Part shown: piece by piece, positions 13,201 to 25,200 of the stretch
Numbering within the stretch: position 1 is the stretch's first letter
Layout: each line of letters opens with the position of its first letter
Source of the DNA: Siphonodentalium dalli
Lineage: Eukaryota; Mollusca; Scaphopoda; Gadilida; Siphonodentaliidae
DNA: 64,000 nucleotides
Direction of reading: 5' to 3'
NCBI GenBank assembly: GCA_032622095.1
Contig: CP136064.1
Span: 115,308,004 to 115,372,003, forward strand
Notes under the pieces: model-generated
Seen by the model: the letters and a program-made list of their open reading frames with translations, nothing else
Told to the model about the DNA's origin: nothing
The model's database searches: none
Made by a program: the position numbers and the translations under genes

Positions 13201-16200
13201 GAGTGAAATTTGTGTAACAGCAGATGTTTCTCCTGCATTTTGGGTGAATAATAATGAAAAAATATTGTTATAAATATTGCCCGAGCTAGAGAATTTCTAA
13301 AGAAAAACATATTATATTTTATAACACTGACATTTTGATTATTGCATTCCAATATTACAGTTTGATACAACAGCTACAGCAGTTATTCTGACAAAACATC
13401 AACAGAAGGTGAGTGCATTTTTGATACCCCTGTCCACCTGATTGAAAGGGATTTACTGGAATGAATCGGCATGACTATCCACATTAGTCCACACAGACTA
13501 CTTTGTTCATCCATTGTAATGTCAGTGAATTTGTAAATTTAAAATTGATACAATATTGCAAATTGTACTTAGGTCATCTTTTCAGTGAATTGGTGCATGA
13601 AACAGATCCACTGAAAATATCTTAAGACAATGAGATTCAATAAAAGTTTTATATTCACTACTATGAGGAATCCAACTTTATACTATAGTCTATTATCACA
13701 TTGGCATATTGGTCAAATTTGAGCATTCGAACTTGCTTGCCAAGTTATTTTTTTCACACACAGTTCATAATTAATATGTTTTTGTTAAAGCGACATGGCA
13801 ATGCCTGCTTCAAAATATACGTAATAATATTCACTTTTGAATTTTCCCGGGCATCGAAATAGGTTGATAAATACCTGAAATACCTTTCTACAAATGTGAT
13901 ATGTTCCAGAAAGATGATTTAAAGTGATAAAAAAATACAACCTTAAAATACGATGTTCAGACTCAAACTCTTGTCACGCCATTCATTGAAATTCCGGAAA
14001 AAACCTGAATAATGCAGGACTGTCTGGAAAATATATAGTGCGTTATCTTAACTGGAAGCTAATTTAACTTCACACACTGCTTTCTCTTAATTTTAATCAT
14101 AACAATATGTAATACCATAAAAGTTACATAGAGAAGACAGCTTTAGATTTTCCTCCCATGGTCTACAGGTGCATTTTTTACGCAACCACTGATTAAACTA
14201 TTTAACCAGAACGAAACAATCTCAAATTTACTGAAATATATAAGAAACAAAACTTAATTTTTCAGCGCAAAATAACAAGTTTGGAAATCTTCCACATAGG
14301 TATGTTTTGAGATACCTCTTACCAAATTATGTTTACATAATGTTGGGGTTCGAACAAGCCATGTATGTATTTCATGTGCTCAGGATTCATATCTTGAAAA
14401 GACATGTGAAATGTTAATATATTAGTTTTTAAGACATGTTAAATTTATTCAAAACTATACACAATCTATTTTCATTGACAGATGCGATATGAGAATGTTC
14501 TAAATGGAACTCAGCTTATTGAAAGCAGGTACGCATGTTTATAATGCGGAGAGTGATAATTGAATAAACGGATGATAATTAGTTGGGGAAGAACATTAGA
14601 AGCCTCAATTTATTACATGCTACCAATATTAGCATTTATCGGTTGAAAATTAGGCAAAAATGTTGATTGCTTCAAATTCACATCTGAAGAGGGGATTTCA
14701 AGAATATCTCATGTTTATTTTCTACTTACAAGAATTTACTTATATGTTGTTTTAATGCCCATTTCACTGACATTTAATACTAAATTCTTCAAAATCCAAA
14801 GCATGATCACTATGGGTGTCTTTAGAATGAAAATCAATTGCCAGGTTTATTCAGGATACATATGGACATTCATCATTGTATTAATTTCTACTGTTGCAGC
14901 CTCCATAAGAACTTAATTGAACATCTGAATGCTGAAATTGTCCTCAATACCATCACCGACCTGGGTGTAGCACTGGATTGGATTCGACACACATTCCTCT
15001 ATATTAGAGTGATGAAAAATCCAAAGCACTATGGTATGCATACTGTTTATATCACCATTTTATGCAGTCTCAGTTATATACCTGATTTAAAATGTATTAC
15101 AGTGAAATCTGTTATGAGAGACCACCCATTTTGCCAACACAAAATGGTCGTTCATGACAGGGGGTCGTCGACGACAGGTTTGTTCCAATTTCGACTGAAC
15201 TGACATCTATCATCAGTGTTAGATGTCTGAGCAAGTGAATTATTTTTATATACAAACTGGTTGAAAATGATTGTGATTATAGGTTTAATCTTATTTTAGT
15301 AAAGTATACTTTAAATTTATATTAGTAAAAAACAAACAAAAAGAGATTTATACAAGTAAATGCATGTTAAATAATGCAGTAGAACAGCCGATCAGAGAAC
15401 ACATCGGGCACGTGAGTCGTGACAGTAGGAAGAACAAGATATATTTCCGGGGCGCAAATCAACTCCCAACATGATAATTAACTTGATAAAAGGGAATAAA
15501 TAAACGTACATCAGTCGTCACTGCGTGTCTTTATTTCATTCCTGTCTCACATATTATATTATTTTGAATGTATTAGTATCTTCGAATAAAACTGCAAACA
15601 GCAGAAATTCATAAACAGTGGGTGTCCTTGACCTGACCTGTAATGATTCTGGACACGTGCATGATTGACTTCAATTTCGCGACTACGGAATATCTCTTAT
15701 GTTTCTATTGTTGCGACACAGTTCATTGCGTAGTGTCTGCAAACTTCTTACTAGTATTTGATGATGTCACATGGAATGATTTTAATTTAATATGAAGCCC
15801 GGGAATGAGCATTATAAAAAACTTGGAAAGCATGCATTGTCAGCGTGTTGATGGTTCTTTCAATGAGGACGCGAACTCCTGTATTTATTAAACAAAGGTT
15901 CCTTTATGCTTCGGGTGCAGACATTAAATCCCCGCGTTGAGTAAGTTTGACACTTTGCCCTAAGCGTTTTCATGCTTCACCACAATGAGGCAGTGACTGG
16001 ATTAATTATAGGCCTATCGCAGGGTTCGCACAGGTGCTTAAAGTCATTAAAAGTGCTTGAATTTGATTTTCTATTTTCAAGGCCCTTAAAAGTGCTTAAA
16101 TTCTCACCCTAATACCACTCAGGTCATTAAAAGTGCTTAAATTCTGGTAAAGACCGGGCCTGGGGAATAAACAACAAGGCATGGGCGGTCTTATACCTAG

Positions 16201-19200
16201 AAAACTGTTAACATCGCCGATATGATCGTAAAAATCGAACGGAACATTGCGGCGGAAGTGAGGGAGACATCGCGTAATCGCTAAAAATAGCATCGTTTCC
16301 GATACGTACGATTTTTCAATAGTACGAAACTGCTCTCCGCAAAGCATATGTAAGCTTCGCTCTGATTGGAGGGAAAATTTACACCAGCCAATCATGTAAG
16401 TTAATAGAAAATTTAACCGGCTGAACAAATAAATATGCCGGGAAAGTGCAAGTTCAATGTCGAATGGTGTAAACAAACAAAGTATAAGCAGTGGTTGTCG
16501 CCCGATCAAGACATTCATTCGGCAAAATGCGTAATATGCGCGAAAACGTTCACAATAGCCGGTATGGGCGAGGCGGCCCTGAAAAGCCACATTTTGTCGA
16601 AAAGACACATCGACCGGAGTCAAAAGTCGAATGACATTTCGGTGTTTATGAACAATGCGACGAATGCCACGGCCACAACGTCCACAAACTCCACATCGAC
16701 ATCAGTTTCATCCACATCCAGAAGCCCAACAGTGACACCATTTGTGAGAACAGAGGAAGTGGTCAAATCTGAAATATTGTGGACGATGAAAGTTGTTGAG
16801 TCACATTATAGCTACAACAGTTCGACACACACCGCAGAACTGTTTGCGAAGATGTTTCCCGACTCCAACATAGCAAAATCGTTTTCATGTGGCGATCGCA
16901 AAACGGCATATCTCACCAAATATGGTTTGGCGCCATATTTCAGACAGCAAATGACTTCACGTCTGAAGGACGCCGATACATACGTCCTCCTGTTTGACGA
17001 AAGTTTAAATTCAACCCTACAAAACAAACAAATGGACATGCACATCAGATTCATGGATACCTCTACAAATCTAGTGTCTAGTAGCTATTTCGACTCCACA
17101 TTTATGGGACACGGGCGAGCGGATGACTGCATCAAAGAGTTTGAACACATCACACACAACTTAAATCTGTCCCAGCTCCTGCAAATTTCAATGGACGGCC
17201 CTAACGTAAATCTGAAATTCCTCAAAGATTTTAAAACCAAGGTCTTTACGGAACATACTGACAAAACTTTGGTCGACATTGGTACTTGCAGTCTCCACAC
17301 CGTGCACAACTCATTTCGCGCTGCAATGGAACAAACCGAGTGGGAGCTAGATTCATTCCTGAAGTGTTTGTTTTCCTTATTCAAAAACTCGCCCGCAAGA
17401 CGTGATGACTATAAGGATATTACTGCTCACGACACATTCCCATTGAAATTCTGCCCCCACCGTTGGGTGGAAAATACTCGAGTGGCGGAGAGGGCGATTG
17501 AAATTCTCGATGACGTCTCAACATTTGTGACCGAAGTGGAAGGGAACAAAAACTACACAACTCCAACATCTAAAGCTTTTTCTACAGTGAAAACCCACAT
17601 CAAAGACCCTCTTCTCCTCGCTAAACTGTACTTTTTCGTAACATTATCAAAGGATGTGACACCTTACCTCACAATGATGCAAACAGATCATCCTATGATT
17701 CCATTTATCGCGGATGAATACGAGGACATGACCAGAACGGTTATGAGAAGAGTAATAAAACCATCTGCATTGGACTCGTTGAAAACAAAGGCGGAACTGG
17801 TCTCATATAAGCTTGCAGAGAATGACGATGATGTTCTTACGTATAACAAAGTGGAACTTGGATTCAATACCAAACGGACCCTGGCAGAAGTCAACAATGG
17901 ACGATTGAGAATCACCTTCAAAATGGACTGTAGAAAGGCCCTCAAAGTTTTGACCACACGCTTATTGACCAAGACACCACTCAGTTCTGTGTTATGCAGG
18001 AATGCTAGTTGCTTTTCTCCGCGCATCATTGCATCCGACCCTGCCAAGTGCAAAAGTAAACTGACACGTGTACTCAGTGTTCTCGTTGACAACAAAAGGA
18101 TTGCGGCAAAAAAGTGTGATGATACCATACGGCAGTATGACCAATTTCTTACCGACGCGAAGAAGGAGCATTCTGCATTCAAAGAATTCTCCTATGCCAA
18201 ATCGACTGACAAGGACAAGGAAACTCGGGTTGATCAATTCCTGATCAAATTCATTAACTCCGAGAAGTATCCTGACTTATGGTGTGTTTTAAAGATGATT
18301 CTGGTCCTGTCACATGGACAGGCCTCGGTCGAAAGGGGATTTTCGGTGAATTCTAAAATTCTTGTTGAAAACAAGAAAGAAGAGACATTTTGCGCGGAAC
18401 GATTAGTGTGCGACGGAATCGCCAGAGAAGGTGGAACGAAAAACATAAAAATCAACAGTTCCATAATTCAGTACTGTAAGGGTGCTCGAACAAAATATGA
18501 GAATCATCTGGTATACGAGCGAATGGGAAAATCCGATGACAAGAAGCGCAAGGCAAAGGTGGAACGCATGCAAGAGATGACTACTGCTAAAAAAAGACTG
18601 TGTGCAGACATAGCTTGTCTTGAGGACTCTTCCGACGAGGCAGCAAAAAAACTTGAAGAAACTGGCCACCGTGATTGGCTTGTTAAATTCAATCTGTATC
18701 GACAATCTATTAAAGAAAAACAAACGAAACTTGAAGGCGTAAAAAACGACATTGAAAGATTGGTAAAAGATTAAAATTTAATCTTTAACCATTACCAATC
18801 ATTAAAATTTAATCGTTAACCAATCTTTCAATGTTGGTTTTTTATCATTTGATTTAATCATGAAATGACATTAACTTGTTTTTGTTTACTGTTTATTAAA
18901 TTAAGTTATTTAAAAAATGTTTTTTATCATTATCACAGGATCACATATGCCTATTGTCTCAACACCAATCAGTAACAAAACAGTACTTACAATACCAATC
19001 AAACCAAAGCATTGATACATTCAAGCAGATAATTTATATATACATGTGTATACATGTATGTACTATATAATACAGTACTATAAAATACTATATGTACAGT
19101 GGCAAAGTATTTGAGTAAATTATTATTAAATGATAAAATCAGAGACTGAAAGTGTAGCTTTATTCATTTAATATATAATGTATATTGGGTATATAATTTA

Positions 19201-22200
19201 TATTATATGTGCGTGTCTGAAAAGTTCAATGCTTTTAAATTTTCCTTGGGTTCTTTTCTGTTACTTTTAGGTTTTGAAACAATACATATGAGGTTCTGTG
19301 ATTGAACCATCTCCCAACCACCAATAACAGCTTCAATCAGTATATATACACCATGTCTTAGTATTTAAACTGATTTAATTAGTAAATTAGCTTATTTAAT
19401 TGTAGTGGAGCCTGCAAATGTACATGTATGTGAAGTTATCATAATCAACAAACAATATTTAACATTTTGTTTTGCCCGTGATAGTGTTAAAAGGGTGCTT
19501 GAAAAGTCATTAAAAGGTCATTAAAAAGGTGCTTAAAAGTGCTTAAATTTAGTTTTTGGGAACCTGTATGAACACTGCTATCGCTAAAAACAACAGTACA
19601 GCCAGGCAGAGTCTCAATTTTATGCTACTATGGAATATAGGATTTTTTGTATTTCATCATACATTAATTAGTTAGGTCAAACACTTCGTCAACATTCACA
19701 TCAAAAATAATAAGAGTGATGAAGTTTTTATAATCCACGTTCCCAAATACTACTTTTGGATTAAAATGAACCAATGTTATATCCCCCCTGCTGGGAATTC
19801 CGCTTAGTCACATGTCTCGGTGGGGAATCCCCAAATCATAGTCTGTGATGAAGCAACTGATTGCAAATAATTTTAATCAAAGAAATGCATCCTGATGAAG
19901 CATCTGGGGCTCACGTTGGAAACGCACTGGTTAAAGACTTATTTTTCATGTCTGGGGGTCGTTCATAACGGGTAAATTTGGTCATTTTTGCCACAAATCA
20001 CCGACCGCTGGTCGCGTTTGACAGGTGGTCGCTCACGGCAGGTCATTTATATAGTAAAACCAGTCCGTACAAAGCCAATCCGGTCGTTAAAGCGTTAAAG
20101 AGTTTTTACTGATTAGGCCAAATTAATAACAATTCTGTGTTCACAGGCATCACCCTCGTCACTGACATTTTCTTTTAAAAACCTCATCTGACATTATTTT
20201 CAATATTTTCTGTTAGAAATATTGGATTTGAACAATGAAAATAAATACCCCCCCCCCCCCCCCCCCCAGAGTATGTTTTCCTGATTTTGAGAAAGAAAAA
20301 AAAATATGCTCCCTCCCTCATCTCTAAAGTGAGATCTAATTGTCTGAGAACCCAGATATTTTATTTTAATGGCCCTATAATAGTGTATATACTCATTATA
20401 ATTGTATTATTAATGGGTTCTTGCATAATATTTATTGGATCACATAAATGTGATGTTGGAGAGGGAAGTGAACTTCAGCCATTATGACTTCTCCCTGATA
20501 TTTGTCCATTTCTCCCAATTTGAATTCTTCAGACTGGTCCCTGATTCAACTGAATTTCTATATATTTGGTACGAGGTTCACATTTGAGAAGACACATGTC
20601 AAGATCGAATTTGGTCATGGTCCAATGATTTTTTACGGAGTTATGACCCTATTTCGACTTAAAAATAAAGTTTTTGACTTGTCCAGATGATAACGAGCAA
20701 AATTCAACAGAATTTCTTGATATTCGCTATGTGGGTCAAATTTTAGAAGACACAGGAATTTGGTCATGGTCGATGATTTTTGATTGAGTTATGCCCCTTC
20801 TTTGACTTAGAAATCTGAATTTTTGGGTTGTCCAGATGATAACTTGAACAATATCTAACAGAATTTCTTGATATCTGTTAAATGGTTCAGATCATACTAG
20901 TACAACACAGGTCATGTTCGAATTTTGTCATGGTCCAATGATTTATGAGACTTATGTGCCTTTGTTCGATTTAGAAGAAATCATAATATTTACGTTGTCT
21001 AAATGATAACTTGAGCAATCTTCAAAAGATTCTCTTGATATTTGGCATGTTCACCTTTGAGAACATGCAGGTCATCATCAAATGGAGTCATATTTTTGCC
21101 AGAATTTGACTTCTTTGTTCTTAAAAAAGTCAACGTCCCAAAAAGCCATCTCATTTCGACATGGGGGTCTGCGAACATTTATTTGAATACCATTTATTCA
21201 TTTATAGCAATGGATATTTTACATATATAGAGCTCTTAATTATCACATAGGTCTCTAAGCATTTGAACATTACATATACAGATGTTTAATCTTTTCTATA
21301 CTAAATACTCATTGACAAGTAGTTCACTTAGGAAATGTTCAAATAATAAGTTTAACAAACGTTTGTTGAAGTTATTGTCTGAACATTTCCCACCAATTGA
21401 ATCATTCTGCTCTTGTAATCTTTTTTTCTGTCTGTCATCTGCTTTTATTACCTAAACACCCCTCCAAGTGAATAATAGACCATTCCAATGTATAATTGTA
21501 TAACTTAAATGGGAGAATCCATTCAGTATATAAAGGGTTAATTCAACAAACCATCTGTAAGAAAGAATGGAAACCCATACAGTATTGGGCTTCAATTATG
21601 AATTGGTTAATTATGCACATGAATCTTTACAGGCCTTCCAAATGATTTGGACAAGAAACAAATTGAAAGCAGGCTACAGGGTGAGTTGCTGTCAACATCC
21701 ACATGGACACAAATTTGGTCTCCCTATTAGGGTTTTACGATTTGACCTAAAATATTATTGATACAGCAAAAAAAATAAAGATGATATTTGATTCTCAGGC
21801 AATGTTTTTTTTTAATCAATGCGCGAGCAAGGGTTTTATTTTTATTTTTTTCTCCCCATAAACTGGCATAGTAAACATGGGTTATTATAGCTTCCCAGGT
21901 CCAGAAAATGTAGGGAGAACTTTGTAATGGATATAAACTAATTTAATCTTATAAAAAGAATGACAAATTATGACATTGTACTACCGTACATCATATAGGG
22001 ATTACCTAGAATGATATATATATATATTGATATGCTTTTAATATTGGCACAATCATTTGTAACAACAGTCACATACACATCCGATTCATATATAGATACG
22101 GAACGTAAATACAGTCGAAACGAAAAGATAAAGTGATCTTCAAAACTATCAAAGAAAGTCTTGATTCACTTATTCCGCTGGCGAAATTAGAAACTGTGTA

Positions 22201-25200
22201 TGTGCCTCAATGGGTGATAGACAATAAAACTTCAAATAACCATCATAAAAATGGCCAAAATACAATACACTAGGGATGCGGAGTGGACCGCAAAAAAATG
22301 GTACGGTCCATGGTCCAGGGCTGGACCGCAGACTGGACCAGACTGCCATCATTGGACCACCTTGGACCGGTCCACCTTTGGTGGTCTGGTACTATACTGG
22401 TTCCCGAACTTGAATACATTTATGCCTAGCTTAAGTACTGGGGTAAACTGGTACCGAACTCCAAAGCTCCAATCGCCAGCCAATACACAGTGTTGCAAAT
22501 GTCACCTGGTGTCAGATCACATAGCAACTCGTGATATATATTCTTTGATGTCGCCGACTTCAGAGAATGCCCGATCGGCACATGCTTGAGTTAGTGACTA
22601 TGTATCAGATAAATATGCACACGTAACTATTTTCATTTTGGCCTATATCTGCATGACACAATGGGTATGCGTATTGACAGTGACAATGACTGATGGCAGC
22701 CAAGATAGCGAATTACCATAAATACCATCTCAACTAACCCTCAACTACATTTCAATGTACTGAACATATGTCCTGTATTGCGATAAACTACCAGAGTAAT
22801 GGGACTTAGTGTATTGGATTTTACTCTTTGCGTGACTAAATCCTTCGGCACACCCTACAGGCCACATCCCTCATCCAATCGTCACCAAACTTCATATGGA
22901 TCTTTGGGGTGGCCTCTAGCTGTCAAATGTTTTCCTCAAATTTGTTAAAAACATATGCCAGCACTGGCAGTGCAACCTCTTGTTTTGTTATGTTTTAACT
23001 TAGGTGCAAGGAATTGCTCACATTAATTTACAAAAGACAAAAAAATTATCCTGATGGGTCGATGGCTTGAGATCCCACATGTGGCCTCATTTATTTTCTC
23101 CTTGCAAAACACCCAGAAATCCTTGTTTTTGAAGTAATATCTATGTCACACTGGAAAGATTCTGACAAAACAAATATGACAAACTATTTTGAATGGAACC
23201 GAATAGCAATGAAAAATTAAAATATCTAATTGAATTGAATATTGAAGTTTCACGTTGGTTTCACCGGGCCCTTCATTAATCGCTAGCTTGTCTTGTCAAT
23301 GTTCTGACTTACAGATCTAATTCTGAAGAGTTTGAATCTCCTAAGTAAATGTGGATTGCTGCATATGGATGAAGAGGCATTCGATATCAAAGCAACAGGT
23401 ATCTGCTATACTTACTGATCAACTTTATACAGTCTTAACTTTCTCATAACACAGCATGGTAGTCTATTTTTATGTTGGTCTGGATGATTGTTCTATTACA
23501 GACTTGAGAGTTTGTGTTCTCTCCTAATTCTTATGAAATTTAATTTGGTTTAGATCGGTTGGTAGCATGAGTCTCTGGTGAGAGGACATTCATTATATGC
23601 AGACAAAAATTACAAATAACTACTGTGGATCATATACAATAATATTGTGATTACAATGATTACTCAATCTCATTCTTCTGTATGTCAAACTGTTTGTCTT
23701 GCACCACATACAATATAAACTCTATAACTATACTTCTGCATGATTTAGTTGTACATTTATAAATTGAATATATATTTCTTTTCAAGAGAATGGAAAACTG
23801 ATGGCTCGATACTGCATTTCTTTCAACACAGCGAAAAAATATTTGGACACAAAGACACTTGACTCAATGCAAGATATGGTATGTACATATTCAAACAAAG
23901 ATGAGTTTGTAAAACTATTTTTGCTGATCTTGATAGTGTCTATAATGATATGATTGTATGAGGCTGAATTTGTAGTTCATTTAATAATTACTCTCAATAT
24001 TTAAATTCTCTTTTACTATTTTATAGTTTGATTTTAAAAATCAGAGGTTACTAGGTCAAATTATTAACCAAGGCAGGGTTGCATTTGGATTTTGAAAAAG
24101 TTGTGAATTGAATTAGTATATTTAGACCTCAACAATAATAGTAGGAAGTAAAAGTTTCCAAAACCAAACTCTGTACAAACTAATCCATCCCCCAAATTGA
24201 AACCAAATCCATTCCCAAGTCAAGCTACAAACATAATCCCTCCACAGCCAACCAAACCTTCTATTATGTTCAAAGATTTGGATGTAATTGGTCACATTGA
24301 CATTTAACTTCTACCAAATATTTTCTGTTTAAGGTTGAATCTTTCTGTCAGTGCTCAGAATTCGCTGATATTCAACTCAGAGTCAACGAAAAGAAGACTT
24401 TGAACACTCTCAACAAAGACAAGAATAGACTGACTATCAGGTAAACAATTAGGTCCAGTGTTCATGAACTCAATATCACTATTTATCCACTACTTCCATT
24501 TCCTGTATATAAAACCTGCTCTGTAAAAAGTTTATTACACCAACGTAAGTTTATTAAGGTCACTAATTGTTAGGTTAGTACTACTTTCATAAAGTAACTA
24601 TATATGCAAATGGTGCTGGTCACTGGGGACAACTTCAATCTGCCTAAATGACATCATTGTGATTTAATTGGAAGGTTTTCTCCTTCCTAATTCACTGCAG
24701 ATGATACCAAATAAGAAAACGGAAGTATGTTTTTACTCTAAAACATCTATAAACCATTAAAACAAGGTAGTTTCAAATAGGTATCAAAGAACCAAGGAAC
24801 TATCTTTTTATCAGTACTCAGGTTTGTCCACAACATGAATTCTAAATAGCTTAATGGGACTCATAAAATGTATGTGCGCCAAGCTGGTGCGCCATCAAAT
24901 AAATTAATTCCATGAAATATTTTTTGTTATAAAGCTTTTCTTTTATGATTAATTTGAAATATAATATTGAAAAGATTATCGGCATTAATTTTCAAAGAAA
25001 AATATTTATTTTCAGATATGCTGTGCCTGGTAAAATCAAGACTGCTGACATGAAAGTCAACTGGTAATTTTAAATAAATATATAATTAACACTTTCTTTA
25101 CAAAATACTCATTGACGAGTAGTTCCTTAGGAAATGTTCAGATAATAAGTTCAACAAATGGCCATAGGTCGTTTGTTGAACATATTATTTGAGCATTTCT

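Larger units (their letters stand above)
10276..13260. repeat. Pearl-like repeat, split by a Penelope-like insertion
   Basis: 10276-10581 (cacgaacgaagtgaatgg, then cggtttgtctgtccgaac) and 12903-13260 look like two halves of one dispersed repeat. A second partial copy lies at 41490-41810 (atttttagagcattccatc; aggaaatcttggtttttgt). The two halves are separated by an 11-bp-flanked insertion. HFM1 exon 3 begins just after it. Confidence 0.65.
16020..19577 (+). mobile_element. Complete hAT-like DNA transposon with 6-bp target duplication
   Basis: Ends are CAGGGTTCGCACAGGT on the left and, read inward, CAGTGTTCATACAGGT on the right. Both ends sit directly next to CTATCG (16014-16019 and 19578-19583), a 6-bp target-site duplication. 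Classical hAT elements make 8 bp; Repbase recognises minor hAT groups with shorter duplications, so a group of the hAT6 kind is my inference. Inside is one intact intronless transposase gene. Subterminal regions carry same-orientation copies of a TCATTAAAAGTGCTTAAATT-like repeat at both ends. The element sits in a 6.6-kb HFM1 intron. Confidence 0.9.
23399..25015. other. Three short HFM1 introns, nothing else recognised
   Basis: Introns 23399-23786, 23879-24333 and 24441-25015 contain only AT-rich sequence between exons 7-10. Confidence 0.6.

Noticed and set aside
16096-16623. Open frame on the minus strand overlapping the transposase start
   Set aside because: Runs antisense through the element's left end and transposase gene; no family features.
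15102-20113. A large pogo-type element enclosing the hAT-like transposon (cagtgaaatctgt... / ...gagtttttactg)
   Set aside because: Ends match weakly and the right flank is not TA; the similarity may be chance.
22265-22400. hAT-type left end (tagggatgcggag) and GGACC-rich body
   Set aside because: Resembles some hAT starts, but no inverted right end or target duplication was found.
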